This document shows, piece by piece, positions 19,146 through 27,713 of a stretch of DNA of 64,000 nt. Below the pieces are notes generated by a model. The model saw only the letters and a list, made by a program, of their open reading frames with translations. It was not told the DNA's origin and did not search any database. A program made the position numbers and the translations under genes. Within the stretch, counting starts at the first letter, position 1; every line of letters starts with the position of its first letter. Origin of the DNA: Curtobacterium salicis (lineage in GTDB: Bacteria; Actinomycetota; Actinomycetes; Actinomycetales; Microbacteriaceae); the NCBI RefSeq assembly GCF_011759505.1, contig NZ_JAAOYO010000001.1:248001-312000 (forward strand), given 5' to 3'.

Positions 19146-19637
19146 ATGGCTGACCCGCAGCGCGCACGCAAGATGGCCGACCGCATCAAGGAAGTCGTCG
19201 CTCGTCGTCTCGACAAGGGCCTGCGCGACCCGCGTCTCGGCTTCGTGACGATCACCGACGTCCGGGTGACCGGGGACCTGCAGCACGCGTCGATCTTCTA
19301 CACGGTGTACGGCTCGGACGAGGAGCGCGCGGACTCCGCTGCGGCGCTGAAGGCCGCGACCGGCCTGCTCCGCACCGAGGTCGGCAAGAACATCACGGCG
19401 CGGCTGACCCCGTCGCTGGAGTTCATCGCCGACGCCCTGCCGGACACGTCGGCGCACCTCGAGGACCTGCTCGCGCAGGCCCAGATGCGTGACCTGCAGG
19501 TCCAGCAGGCGGCGGTCGGTGCGACCTACGCCGGCGACGCCGACCCGTACAAGCACGACGACGACGAGGACGACGAGGACGAGGACGAGGACGACGACGA
19601 GGACGGCCCCGCGTCGTCCTCCGACGCCCGCGTCTGA
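19146..19637 (+). CDS. rbfA: 30S ribosome-binding factor RbfA
   Basis: RbfA helps mature the 3' region and helix 1 area of 16S rRNA on the 30S subunit. The 163-residue protein has the KH-type core (LRDPRLGFVTITDVRVTGDL, then LLRTEVGKNITARLTPSLEF). It ends in a tail with about 25 acidic residues (Asp/Glu run near 137-155) beyond the usual 115-135 residues. AAGGAGG precedes the ATG at ideal spacing. It follows infB after a hairpin and ends at a second hairpin facing mutY. Confidence 0.95.
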   Translation: MADPQRARKMADRIKEVVARRLDKGLRDPRLGFVTITDVRVTGDLQHASIFYTVYGSDEERADSAAALKAATGLLRTEVGKNITARLTPSLEFIADALPDTSAHLEDLLAQAQMRDLQVQQAAVGATYAGDADPYKHDDDEDDEDEDEDDDEDGPASSSDARV

Positions 19638-19646
19638 CGCCCGACC

Positions 19647-19682
19647 GAGCGCGCCCGTCACCACCCGGTGGCGGGCGCGCTC
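19647..19682. terminator. Bidirectional terminator between rbfA and mutY
   Basis: Outer 11-bp arms (19647-19657 and 19672-19682) enclose an inner CCACC/GGTGG pairing. It lies between the convergent rbfA and mutY stops and can serve both strands. Confidence 0.75.
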
Positions 19683-19717
19683 GTCTGTCGTCCGCACCGC
19701 ACCGAGCAGGGACGTGC

Positions 19718-20647
19718 TCAGCCTCGGGGGAGCCGGTACCCCTCGACGTCGTCACCCTCCGCCAGACCGTCCCGCAGCAGGGACGCGAGCGCCCGGTCCC
19801 GCTGCGGTCCGTCCGGCCAGACCATCGCGATCTCGGCGGCCATGACGGGCACGTCGCTCGCCCGCAGCTCGGCCATGATCATGCCGCGGACCTGTCGGTC
19901 GCTGCCGGCGAACCGCGACTGCTTCGGCGCCCGCGGTCCGTCGTGCTCCGGGTACCCGGCTGCCCGCCAGGCGCAGCGGTCCGCGATCGGGCAGGCGTCG
20001 CAGGCGGGGGAGCGCGCGACGCACACCAGCGCGCCGAGTTCCATCACGGCCGCGTTCGTCGCCGCGGCGTCGTCGCGGTCGTCGGGCAGGGTCGCGGCCA
20101 TCAGCGGGAGGTCCTGCTTCGCCTTCGCCGGTCCGGGCTCGCCCTGGCCCAGCACGGCACGTGCCAGGACGCGTCGGACGTTCACGTCGACGACGGGGTG
20201 CCGGTCGCCGTAGGCGAAGACCGCGACGGCACGGGCCGTGTAGTCCCCGATGCCGGGGAGGGCCAGGAGGGCGTCGACGTCCCGGGGCACGACGTTGTCG
20301 TGCTGGTCGGCGATGACGGTCGCCGCCGCGTGCAGCGCGAGGGCGCGACGCGGGTAGCCGAGCCGGTCCCAGGCACGGACCGCGTCCGCCGGGGGTGAGG
20401 CCGCCAGGTCCGCAGGTGTCGGCCACCGGGTGAGCCACGCCTCCAGTCGGGGGACGACCCGCGCGACCTGCGTCTGCTGGAGCATGATCTCGCTCACCAG
20501 CGTGCCCCAGGCGGGGAAGCCGGGACGCCGCCAGGGCAGGTCACGGGCCTCGCGGCGGTACCAGGCCAGCAGGGGGGACGAGATCGCCGCCGCCCTGTGG
20601 ATGGTCGCGTCGTCCACAGACGGACTGGAGGCTCTGCCCACGTTCAC
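19718..20647 (-). CDS. mutY: A/G-specific adenine glycosylase
   Basis: MutY removes adenine mispaired with 8-oxoguanine. The 309-residue protein shows the helix-hairpin-helix LLALPGIGDYTARAVAVFAYG, the catalytic Asp in VVDVNVRRVLAR, the Glu in SEIMLQQTQV, and a 4Fe-4S site C-x6-C-x2-C-x5-C. It lacks a full C-terminal NUDIX-like 8-oxoG recognition domain; about 75 residues follow the cluster, as in many actinobacterial MutY. Start is set at the second of two adjacent GTGs, 6 bases from the TAGGCT box; GTG 20650 is the alternative. Confidence 0.92.
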   Translation of the reverse strand: MNVGRASSPSVDDATIHRAAAISSPLLAWYRREARDLPWRRPGFPAWGTLVSEIMLQQTQVARVVPRLEAWLTRWPTPADLAASPPADAVRAWDRLGYPRRALALHAAATVIADQHDNVVPRDVDALLALPGIGDYTARAVAVFAYGDRHPVVDVNVRRVLARAVLGQGEPGPAKAKQDLPLMAATLPDDRDDAAATNAAVMELGALVCVARSPACDACPIADRCAWRAAGYPEHDGPRAPKQSRFAGSDRQVRGMIMAELRASDVPVMAAEIAMVWPDGPQRDRALASLLRDGLAEGDDVEGYRLPRG

Positions 20648-20653
20648 CACGAC

Positions 20654-20659
20654 AGCCTA
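20654..20659 (-). promoter_or_regulatory. -10 box for mutY, leaderless
   Basis: TAGGCT on the minus strand, 6 bases before GTG 20647. It overlaps the plus-strand -10 box at 20658-20663 by two bases. Confidence 0.6.
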
Positions 20660-20663
20660 CGGT
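20658..20663 (+). promoter_or_regulatory. -10 box for kinase-like gene, leaderless
   Basis: TACGGT ends 7 bases before ATG 20671. It overlaps the divergent mutY -10 box. Confidence 0.5.
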
Positions 20664-20670
20664 GGTGGAC

Positions 20671-21117
20671 ATGGCACGCTGGGCACCGCAGGAGATCGAC
20701 ACCATGGCCGCGATCGCGAGCGAGGTGGTCGCACAGGTCGGCACGAACCGGACCGTCATCGCCGTCGACGGGCAGGACGGCGTCGACCTCGAACACGTCG
20801 CGGCGGCGCTCGTCGCCGGCTTCGAGCAGCAGGGCGTGCAGGCGATGGCCGCAGCCGCTCCGTCCGCGGACGCCGACACGCTCCGGACCGACCTGGTGAC
20901 CCCGTTCCGCACCACCGGCGCGGGCGAGGGTGTGCTCGTCGTGCACGGGCAGGGCCTGCTCGCACCGAGCACCCGCACCCTGTGGCGCTGGTCGCTGTGG
21001 GTGGAGCAGGAATCCGGTCGACTCGAACGGCGAGCCGACGTGAAGATCGCCGCCTCGGCAGTGCTCGACGTCAGCGACCCGGCGCACCCTCGGCGTGAGT
21101 GGAACGACGCCTGCTGA
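20671..21117 (+). CDS. Uridine-kinase-like protein lacking the P-loop
   Basis: A 148-residue protein laid out like the actinobacterial uridine kinase-like P-loop family: a first strand TVIAVDGQDG, a middle EGVLVVHGQGLL (family: GEVLVVEG-type), SLWVEQE, and a C-terminal DVSDPAHPRREW. At the Walker A position, where relatives have DGxxGxGKS/T, the sequence is DGQDGVDLEH, so no Lys-Ser/Thr is left to hold phosphate. It should not be an active kinase. It may be a pseudo-kinase with a binding role. GTG 20662 is an alternative start; ATG 20671 fits the promoter spacing. Confidence 0.7.
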   Translation: MARWAPQEIDTMAAIASEVVAQVGTNRTVIAVDGQDGVDLEHVAAALVAGFEQQGVQAMAAAAPSADADTLRTDLVTPFRTTGAGEGVLVVHGQGLLAPSTRTLWRWSLWVEQESGRLERRADVKIAASAVLDVSDPAHPRREWNDAC

Positions 21118-21143
21118 CTGGCGCTCGACGACGGTCCCGCTGC

Positions 21144-21149
21144 TAGTCT
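21144..21149 (+). promoter_or_regulatory. -10 box for truB, leaderless
   Basis: TAGTCT ends 6 bases before GTG 21156. Confidence 0.6.
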
Positions 21150-21155
21150 CGTCCG

Positions 21156-22097
21156 GTGCTCGTGACCCCGCCCGACGGCATCCTCCTCGTCGACAAGCCG
21201 CAGGGCATCTCGAGCCACCGCGTGGTCTCGATCGCCCGCCGCCGCCTCGACCTCAAGAAGATCGGCCACGCGGGCACGCTCGACCCGATGGCGACCGGGC
21301 TGCTGATCCTGGGGGTCGGGCCCTCGACGCGGCTCCTGACGCACCTCGTCGGACTCGGCAAGACGTACACGGCCACCATCCGGCTCGGTGTCGGCACCGA
21401 CTCGGACGACGCCGACGGTGATCCCGTCACGGCGCACGGTGCCCCCGCCGACGCGGTGACCGACGAGGCCGTGGAAGCCGCAGTCGCGGCGCTGCGCGGT
21501 CCGATCGACCAGGTGCCGTCGACGGTCAGCGCGATCAAGGTCGACGGCCGACGTGCGTACGACCTGGCGCGCAAGGGCGAAGCGGTCACGCTGAAGGCCC
21601 GACGCGTCACCGTCGACCGGTTCGAGGTCCGCGGCCGTGCCGATCGTGTCGTGTCGGTCGACGGGGCGGAGGTCCCCGTCGTCGACCTCGACGTCGTCGT
21701 CTCGTGCTCGTCGGGCACCTACATCCGCGCCCTGGCGCGTGACGTCGGCGCCGCCCTCGGCACCGGCGCACACCTCACGGCGCTCCGGCGGACCGTGGTG
21801 GGGCCGTTCGCCGTCGAGGACGCCGTCGACCTCGAGGACGATTCCGTCGACGTGCGCGGCGCGCTCGCGCGACCGACCGACGTCGCCCGCCGACTGTTCC
21901 CGGTCGTCCAGCTCGACGGGGCGCAGGCGAAGGACCTCGGGGACGGCAAACGCATCACCGCCGACCATCCCGACACCGACGGCCCGGTCGCCGCGATCGC
22001 CACGGGAGCCGACCGGCTCGTCGGCCTCGTCGCGGTCCGACGCGGTCAGCTCCGGGTCATCACGAACTTCCCGACCGCGACAGGAGCGAACACGTGA
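21156..22097 (+). CDS. truB: tRNA pseudouridine(55) synthase
   Basis: TruB makes pseudouridine 55 in the T loop of most tRNAs. The 313-residue protein has the catalytic Asp D43 in HAGTLDPMATG, the KTY motif (GKTYTATIRLG), and SCSSGTYIRALARDVG. An actinobacterial-type C-terminal domain follows (about 230-313). It is often clustered with infB, rbfA and ribF, as here. Its stop overlaps the next gene by 4 bases. Confidence 0.96.
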   Translation: MLVTPPDGILLVDKPQGISSHRVVSIARRRLDLKKIGHAGTLDPMATGLLILGVGPSTRLLTHLVGLGKTYTATIRLGVGTDSDDADGDPVTAHGAPADAVTDEAVEAAVAALRGPIDQVPSTVSAIKVDGRRAYDLARKGEAVTLKARRVTVDRFEVRGRADRVVSVDGAEVPVVDLDVVVSCSSGTYIRALARDVGAALGTGAHLTALRRTVVGPFAVEDAVDLEDDSVDVRGALARPTDVARRLFPVVQLDGAQAKDLGDGKRITADHPDTDGPVAAIATGADRLVGLVAVRRGQLRVITNFPTATGANT

Positions 22098-22459
22098 TCG
22101 AGTGGTTCATGTGGGTGCAGTTCGGCATCGCCTGCGTCATCGGGCTGGCCGCCGTCGTCCTCGGCCTGATCGGGTGGAAGCCCAACGACTACACCGTCGG
22201 CGGACTCGCGCTCGTCGAGCTCCTGCTCCTCGCGCAGCTGGTGGTCGCGCTCGTCGCCCCGGCCGTCGGCAACCCGCCGGAGGGCAACGTCCTCGAGTTC
22301 TGGGTCTACGCGGTGTCGGTGGTCCTGGTGCCGCCGGCGACGATCGTGTGGGCGCTGGTGGACCGCACCCGCTGGAGCACCGTCGTCCTCGGCGCCGGGG
22401 CGTTCACAGCGGCCGTGATGGTCTACCGGATGTACCAGATCTGGTTCGCGCTGAACTGA
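22094..22459 (+). CDS. Small four-helix membrane protein, unknown function
   Basis: A 121-residue protein with four hydrophobic segments (about 5-27, 35-57, 68-88, 97-118) and almost no soluble part. Its GTG overlaps truB by 4 bases, so it is likely co-translated with it. I recognise the type (conserved actinobacterial membrane protein) but not a function. Confidence 0.85.
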   Translation: MIEWFMWVQFGIACVIGLAAVVLGLIGWKPNDYTVGGLALVELLLLAQLVVALVAPAVGNPPEGNVLEFWVYAVSVVLVPPATIVWALVDRTRWSTVVLGAGAFTAAVMVYRMYQIWFALN

Positions 22460-22551
22460 CGGTTCCGTCGCGGCTCCGGCACGTCCGGTGCCGGTGTCCG
22501 ACGCCGTCGTCCGCCGTCCGCTCCCCGTGCCCGGGACCCTGCGACGATCGG

Positions 22552-22557
22552 TAGGAT
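22552..22557 (+). promoter_or_regulatory. -10 box, leaderless
   Basis: TAGGAT ends 7 bases before ATG 22565. Confidence 0.6.
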
Positions 22558-22564
22558 CGGTGCA

Positions 22565-23029
22565 ATGGTGATCAAGTCCTCCGCCGGTACCGACCGACCG
22601 GCACGGAGTCGTCGGACGTCGTCCCTGGCCAGCGGTGTCGGCCGGGTCCTGATCGCGGTGTACGGCATCCTCGCCCTCGCCGCCACTGGTCGGAGCATCG
22701 TCCAGATCGCCGAGAAGTTCTCCTTCGCGCCGTTCTCGTACACGCTCAGCGCCATCGCCGCCGTCGTGTACATCGTCGCCATGATCGCCCTCATCGTGCC
22801 CGGACAGGCCTGGTACCGGGTCGCCTGCGTGACCATCGTCTTCGAGATGACCGGCGTGCTCGTGATCGGCACGCTCTCACTGCTCGACCGCCAGTTGTTC
22901 CCGGACGACACGATCTGGTCGTACTACGGCTCGGGCTACGCGTTCGCACCACTCGTGCTGCCGATCGCCGGACTCTGGTGGCTCCGCAAGCACCACCGCA
23001 CCGCCGCGACCGTGGCCCCGGCCGAGTGA
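22565..23029 (+). CDS. Four-helix integral membrane protein, unknown function
   Basis: A 154-residue protein with a basic, Ser/Arg-rich N-terminus (1-25) and four membrane helices (about 26-47, 57-78, 85-107, 124-140). A polar loop between helices 3 and 4 carries Asp, Trp and Tyr residues. It precedes ribF by 17 bases, so the two are probably co-transcribed. A role in flavin uptake is conceivable from context only; no motif supports it. Confidence 0.83.
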   Translation: MVIKSSAGTDRPARSRRTSSLASGVGRVLIAVYGILALAATGRSIVQIAEKFSFAPFSYTLSAIAAVVYIVAMIALIVPGQAWYRVACVTIVFEMTGVLVIGTLSLLDRQLFPDDTIWSYYGSGYAFAPLVLPIAGLWWLRKHHRTAATVAPAE

Positions 23030-23046
23030 CGACGGAGGGCTCACGC

Positions 23047-24009
23047 ATGCACTTCTACGACGACGTCGCCGACGTCCCCGCCGACTTCGGGCCGAGCGCG
23101 GTCACGATCGGCAAGTTCGACGGGGTCCACGTCGGGCACCGGGCGGTCATCGCCCACCTCGAGGACGCGGCCCGCAGCCGTGGGCTCGTGTCCACCGTCG
23201 TCACCTTCGACCAGCACCCCCTCAACGTGATCGACCCCGAGCGTGTGCCGCCCGCGTTGACCAGCACCGCCCAGCGTCGTGAGCTGCTCGACGCGGTCGG
23301 GGTCGACACCACGCTCCTGCTGCGGTTCGACTCCGCACTGCAGGCGAAGCCGGCCGAGGCGTTCGTGTCCGAGATCCTCGTCGACACCCTGCACGCGAAG
23401 CTCGTCTTCGTCGGCAGCGACTTCCGCTTCGGTGCCCGTGGGGCCGGCGACGTCACCCTGCTCCGGCAGCTCGGCGAACGCCACGGGTTCCAGGTCGAGC
23501 TGATCGACGACGTGGACCTGGTCGACGACGTCCGTGCGGTGGGGGAGCGCCGCGTGTCGTCCACCTGGATCCGCGAACTCCTGTCGGTCGGTCGGGTCGC
23601 CGAGGCGGCTCGTCTGCTCGGCCGTGAGCACGCGGTCCGCAGTGTCGTCGTGCACGGCAACCAGCGCGGACGGGCGATGGGCTACCCGACGGCGAACCTC
23701 GCGCCGGCTTGCGAGGGCTTCGTGCCCGCTGACGGCGTCTACGCGGCCCGGGTGCTGCACGACGGGGTGACCTACCCCGCCGCGGTGTCGGTCGGCAACA
23801 ACCCGACGTTCACCGGGGTGCCGGCGAAGCAGATCGAGGCCCACCTGCTCGACGTCGACATCGACCTCTACGACGAGACGATCTCGGTGCTCTTCGTCGC
23901 CTACGTCCGCGGGATGGTGGCCTTCAGCGGCATGGACGAACTCGCTGCGCAGATGCGGCAGGACGACCTGGACATCCGGCTGCTCCTCGGCATGTCCGTC
24001 TCCGCCTGA
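23047..24009 (+). CDS. ribF: Bifunctional riboflavin kinase/FAD synthetase
   Basis: RibF phosphorylates riboflavin to FMN and adenylylates FMN to FAD. The 320-residue protein has the N-terminal nucleotidyltransferase (TIGKFDGVHVGH, VTFDQHP, FVGSDFRFG, SSTWIRELL) and the C-terminal riboflavin kinase domain (about 188-315; GRAMGYPTANL, VSVGNNPTF). The start at ATG 23047 has GGAGGG 7 bases upstream. A very strong palindromic terminator follows. Confidence 0.96.
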   Translation: MHFYDDVADVPADFGPSAVTIGKFDGVHVGHRAVIAHLEDAARSRGLVSTVVTFDQHPLNVIDPERVPPALTSTAQRRELLDAVGVDTTLLLRFDSALQAKPAEAFVSEILVDTLHAKLVFVGSDFRFGARGAGDVTLLRQLGERHGFQVELIDDVDLVDDVRAVGERRVSSTWIRELLSVGRVAEAARLLGREHAVRSVVVHGNQRGRAMGYPTANLAPACEGFVPADGVYAARVLHDGVTYPAAVSVGNNPTFTGVPAKQIEAHLLDVDIDLYDETISVLFVAYVRGMVAFSGMDELAAQMRQDDLDIRLLLGMSVSA

Positions 24010-24030
24010 CCTCTCCCGACCGCGACCGAC

Positions 24031-24079
24031 CACACACGAACGCCCCGCGACCGGTCCGGTCGCGGGGCGTTCGTGTGTG
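24031..24079. terminator. 24-bp palindromic bidirectional terminator
   Basis: Perfect 24-base arms around a single central T (24055) lie between the convergent ribF and DUF349 genes. The inner part gives a tight hairpin in either RNA. The outer CACACACGAA/TTCGTGTGTG pairing supplies A- and T-richer flanks on both sides. Confidence 0.8.
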
Positions 24080-24088
24080 TGCTCCGGC

Positions 24089-25321
24089 TCAGCCGCCGAG
24101 GGCGTCGAGCCAGATCTTGCGGGCGTCGAGCGCCTCCTGCGCGTCCTTGATCTTGCGAGCGTCGCCGGTGGCCTGCGCGTCGGCGAGCTCGGACTGCAGC
24201 TTGGCGATCGCGTCCTCGAGCTGGCTGGCCAGTCCGGTCTGGCGGGCCTTGCGCTCCGGGTCCGACTGCTTCCAGTGGGTGTCCTCGAGGCTGCGCACGT
24301 GGTCCTCGACCGCACGGATGCGGTCCTCGACCCGACGGACGTCGGCACGGGGGACCCGGCCGATCTCGTCCCACCGTCGCTGGACGTCGGTGAGTGCCTT
24401 GCGCGCCGCGACCCGGTCCTGGATCTGCAGGATCGGCTCGGCCTCGGTCAGGAGGGCGAGCTTGGCTTCGAGATTGACCGAGTACTCCTCGTTCTCTGCG
24501 GTGCTCTCGGCGTGGCGCTGTTCGAAGAGGACGTCACCGGCGGCCTTGAAGCGGGCCCAGAGCGCGTCGTCGTGGCGCTTGCCCGCGCGACCGGCGTTCT
24601 TCCAGTCGTCGAGCAGCTCGCGGTACGCCGGGATCGCGTCGGACCCGCGGGGTGCGAGCGCCTCGGCCTGCTGCACGAGCTCCTGCTTGCGGGCCCGGGC
24701 ATCGCGGTGCTGCGAGTCGAGCTCGGAGTAGAAGGCACGACGGTGCTGGTCGACCGTCGAGCGCGCGGTGCGGAACCGCTTCCAGAGGTCGTTCGCGTCG
24801 TTCTTCGGGATGCGCGGGCCGTCGTGCTGGTGCTGCTGCCACCGGGCGAACACGTCGTCGAGCTGCGCGGTCACCTGCTTCCACTGCGCACGGGCGGGGT
24901 CGACCGCCGCCAGTGCCTCGGCCTCTTCCACCAGGGCGGTGCGGTAGGCGAGCGCCTCGGTCAGGGCAGCCTGCGCCTGCGCGGCCTGCTCCTTCGTCAG
25001 GGAACCCACCTGGTCGGTGAGGGCGCCGATGCGGTCCTCGAGCGACTTGATGTCGCCGACGACGCGGGCTTCGGCGACCAGGCTGCGCAGGTGCTCGACG
25101 GTCCGGGCGACGTCGTTCGCGGACGCGCCGCCCTTGACGCGCTGCTCCGCGATCTTCACCTGGCCTTCGAGGTCCGCGTACTTGCGGGCGAAGTAGGCCA
25201 GCGCCTCTTCGGCGGAGGCGTCGGGGTACTCGCCCACGACCCGCTCCGAGTCCTCGTACCGGACGTAGACCGTCCCGTCGTCGTCTACCCGGCCCCAGGT
25301 CGTTGCTTCGTCAGATGCCAC
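24089..25321 (-). CDS. DUF349 domain-containing protein
   Basis: A 410-residue, highly charged, largely helical protein with several DUF349 repeats of about 75 residues between about 120 and 370 (recurring W-x3-R/K-F-x3-R and DDWKNAGRAGKRHDDALWARFKA-type signatures). There is no signal peptide or membrane helix. Coiled coil is likely throughout, including the C-terminal QLEDAIAKLQSELADAQ. Function is not established. A TAGGCT box about 60 bases upstream could drive it, and the cyclophilin gene lies just upstream on the same strand. Confidence 0.88.
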   Translation of the reverse strand: MASDEATTWGRVDDDGTVYVRYEDSERVVGEYPDASAEEALAYFARKYADLEGQVKIAEQRVKGGASANDVARTVEHLRSLVAEARVVGDIKSLEDRIGALTDQVGSLTKEQAAQAQAALTEALAYRTALVEEAEALAAVDPARAQWKQVTAQLDDVFARWQQHQHDGPRIPKNDANDLWKRFRTARSTVDQHRRAFYSELDSQHRDARARKQELVQQAEALAPRGSDAIPAYRELLDDWKNAGRAGKRHDDALWARFKAAGDVLFEQRHAESTAENEEYSVNLEAKLALLTEAEPILQIQDRVAARKALTDVQRRWDEIGRVPRADVRRVEDRIRAVEDHVRSLEDTHWKQSDPERKARQTGLASQLEDAIAKLQSELADAQATGDARKIKDAQEALDARKIWLDALGG

Positions 25322-25382
25322 AGGTCTCGCCTCGATCGTGGTCGTGCATCACCGACGTCACCGTCGGCACGGTCAGGTCGTC

Positions 25383-25388
25383 AGCCTA
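25383..25388 (-). promoter_or_regulatory. -10 box for DUF349 gene
   Basis: TAGGCT on the minus strand, 61 bases before the GTG at 25321. The transcript would carry a short leader. Confidence 0.45.
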
Positions 25389-25434
25389 TTGCACCGCCGG
25401 GTCGTGCGACGGGCGTGTGCGCTTTCGCTGTGGA

Positions 25435-26238
25435 CTACTTCTCCTCGGCGATGGTCGCGCCGGTGATCTCGGTGGCCACCTTCGGCTCGCCGGACCCGTC
25501 CGAACCGGCGTCGGCGATGCCCTTCGACGTGACCTTCGCGACCAGGTCCGACAGCCCGCTGGTCACCTTGCCGACCACGGTGTAGCCGCCCGTGGACGGG
25601 TCGAGCGTGGTGTCGCCGGTCACGATGAAGAACTGCGTCGTCTGCGACGAGGGGGTGGCGCCGCGTGCGATCGCGATCGTGCCCTTCGCGTAGGTGCCGT
25701 CGCTCGGAACGTTCTCGAGCGGGCCGTACTGGAACCCGGCGTCGCCGGTGCCGTCGCCGTTCGCGGAACCGCACTGCAGGAAGTGGAAGCCCGTGCTGTC
25801 GGCCAGACGGTGGCACGTCGTGCCCTCGTAGAACTGCTTGCGGATGAGGTCGATCTCGACGCTGGCCGCCTGCGGGGCCTTCGCGCCGTCGAGCTCGATG
25901 CCCAGGCGGATGTCCTTGTTGAGCGTGAGCGTGCCGGTCCAGGTCGCGCCCTTCGCGATGCCCTTGCTCGGCACGTCCCCGGTGTTCCCCGCGGTCGCGC
26001 TGGCCGACGGCGTGGGGGAGGTGGTCGAGCTCGCGCTGGGCGAGGCACCGGCGGCACCCGACGTCGACGCGTGCACCAGCTGCGAGCCGGTGGCGAGGGC
26101 GGCGACCAGCACGAGGACACCGGCCCCGATGACGTTGTCGCGGACACGACGTCGCCGCTGACGCTCGTGGAGGCCCTGTCTGGCCTGGTAGAGACGGAGT
26201 CGCTCGCGGGCTTCACGGCTCGGGTTCTTCGGTGCCAC
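25435..26238 (-). CDS. Membrane-anchored cyclophilin-type peptidyl-prolyl isomerase
   Basis: A 267-residue protein: a basic cytoplasmic N-terminus (1-35, Arg-rich), one membrane helix (about 38-58), a Ser/Thr/Ala/Pro linker, and an extracytoplasmic cyclophilin domain (about 95-260). Core motifs are [32 protein letters not shown] and GYTVVGKV. The usual catalytic Arg of F-H-R is within [11 protein letters not shown]. The start at GTG 26238 is preceded by AGAAGAG; the longer open frame upstream overlaps the divergent rarA promoter. Likely a folding helper for secreted proteins. Confidence 0.87.
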   Translation of the reverse strand: MAPKNPSREARERLRLYQARQGLHERQRRRRVRDNVIGAGVLVLVAALATGSQLVHASTSGAAGASPSASSTTSPTPSASATAGNTGDVPSKGIAKGATWTGTLTLNKDIRLGIELDGAKAPQAASVEIDLIRKQFYEGTTCHRLADSTGFHFLQCGSANGDGTGDAGFQYGPLENVPSDGTYAKGTIAIARGATPSSQTTQFFIVTGDTTLDPSTGGYTVVGKVTSGLSDLVAKVTSKGIADAGSDGSGEPKVATEITGATIAEEK

Positions 26239-26274
26239 GGTGCTCTTCTGACCTCTCGTCGCGGTGTCGCAACG

Positions 26275-26280
26275 AGCGTA
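26275..26280 (-). promoter_or_regulatory. -10 box for cyclophilin gene
   Basis: TACGCT on the minus strand, 36 bases before the GTG at 26238, about 40 bases from the divergent rarA -10 box. Confidence 0.5.
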
Positions 26281-26317
26281 CCGGTTCACCCGGTGCGGCC
26301 CCGTCGGTGCTGGCCCG

Positions 26318-26323
26318 TACGAT
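26318..26323 (+). promoter_or_regulatory. -10 box for rarA, leaderless
   Basis: TACGAT ends 7 bases before ATG 26331. Confidence 0.6.
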
Positions 26324-26330
26324 CGGTGGC

Positions 26331-27713
26331 ATGGCAACTGACCGGTCGGGGATGAACGCACCCACGACGGGTGGCCGGACCGGGTTGGCCCAGGGCTCGG
26401 TCCCGCTCGCGGTGCGGATGCGTCCGACGAGCCTCGACGAGGTCGCCGGCCAGCAGCACCTCCTCGGCCGCGGCTCGCCGCTCGTGCAGTTGGCGACCGG
26501 TTCCCGGGAGAGCCCCGGTGGCGTCTCGGTGATCCTCTGGGGACCGCCCGGCACCGGCAAGACGACCCTGGCGCAGGCGATCGCCCGGCAGTCCGGCCGC
26601 GAGTTCGTCGAGCTCTCCGCGGTGACGGCCGGCGTCAAGGACGTCCGCGAGGTGATGGAGAAGGCCCTGACCCACCGGGACCTCTACGGCGCGACGACGG
26701 TCCTGTTCCTCGACGAGATCCACCGCTTCAGCAAGGCCCAGCAGGACGCGTTGCTGCCCGGGGTCGAGAACGGCTGGGTGATCCTCATCGCCGCGACCAC
26801 CGAGAACCCCTCCTTCTCGGTCATCTCACCGCTGCTGTCCCGTTCGCTGCTCCTCACGCTCAAGCCGCTCACCGACGCCGACCTCGGCATGCTCGTCGAC
26901 CGGGCCGTCGAGGACGCCCGGGGCCTCCGCGGTGCGGTCGTGCTCGGGGACGAGGCGCGTGCCGCGATCATCCGTCTGGCCTCCGGTGACGCCCGACGTG
27001 CCCTGACGGCGCTGGAGGCCGCGGCCGCCTCCGCCGTGGCGGCGCAGGACGACGACGAGCGCGAGGCCGGCACCGTCCCGGTCGTCGACGCCGACACGGT
27101 CGCCGCCGCGGTCGACCGCGCGCTGCTCCGGTACGACCGGCAGGGCGACGAGCACTACGACGTCATCAGCGCGTTCATCAAGTCGGTCCGGGGGAGCGAC
27201 GTCGACGCCGCGCTGCACTACCTGGCGCGGATGATCGAGGCCGGCGAGGACCCGCGGTTCATCGCCCGACGGATCATCATCTCGGCGTCCGAGGACATCG
27301 GCATGGCGGACCCGCAGGCGCTGCCGATCGCCGTCGCCGCCGCGCAGGCCGTGCAGCTCATCGGCATGCCGGAGGGCCGGATCCCGCTCGCCGAGGCCGT
27401 CGTCTACCTGGCGACCGCGCCGAAGTCGAACGCGGCCTACAACGGCGTCAACCAGGCCGTCGCCGACGTCAAGGCCGGGCGGATGGGCGTCGTGCCGAAC
27501 CACCTCCGTGACGCGCACTACGCCGGGGCGAAGCGGCTCGGACACGGCAAGGGCTACGTCTACTCGCACGACGCCGAGCACGGCGTCGCGACCCAGCAGT
27601 ACCTGCCCGACGCCCTGGACGGCACCGAGTACTACACGCCGACCGCCAACGGCTTCGAGCGCGAGATCGGACCGCGCCTCGACCGACTACGCGGGATCAT
27701 CCGCGGCGACTGA
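26331..27713 (+). CDS. rarA: Replication-associated recombination protein A (RarA/MgsA)
   Basis: An AAA+ ATPase of the clamp-loader group that acts at stalled replication forks. The 460-residue protein has Walker [10 protein letters not shown], Walker [13 protein letters not shown], sensor 1 AATTENPSF, the arginine region [11 protein letters not shown], and the C-terminal tetramerisation part ([31 protein letters not shown]). The start at ATG 26331 follows from the TACGAT box. The 30-residue N-terminus before [18 protein letters not shown] is short and unstructured. Confidence 0.95.
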   Translation: MATDRSGMNAPTTGGRTGLAQGSVPLAVRMRPTSLDEVAGQQHLLGRGSPLVQLATGSRESPGGVSVILWGPPGTGKTTLAQAIARQSGREFVELSAVTAGVKDVREVMEKALTHRDLYGATTVLFLDEIHRFSKAQQDALLPGVENGWVILIAATTENPSFSVISPLLSRSLLLTLKPLTDADLGMLVDRAVEDARGLRGAVVLGDEARAAIIRLASGDARRALTALEAAAASAVAAQDDDEREAGTVPVVDADTVAAAVDRALLRYDRQGDEHYDVISAFIKSVRGSDVDAALHYLARMIEAGEDPRFIARRIIISASEDIGMADPQALPIAVAAAQAVQLIGMPEGRIPLAEAVVYLATAPKSNAAYNGVNQAVADVKAGRMGVVPNHLRDAHYAGAKRLGHGKGYVYSHDAEHGVATQQYLPDALDGTEYYTPTANGFEREIGPRLDRLRGIIRGD

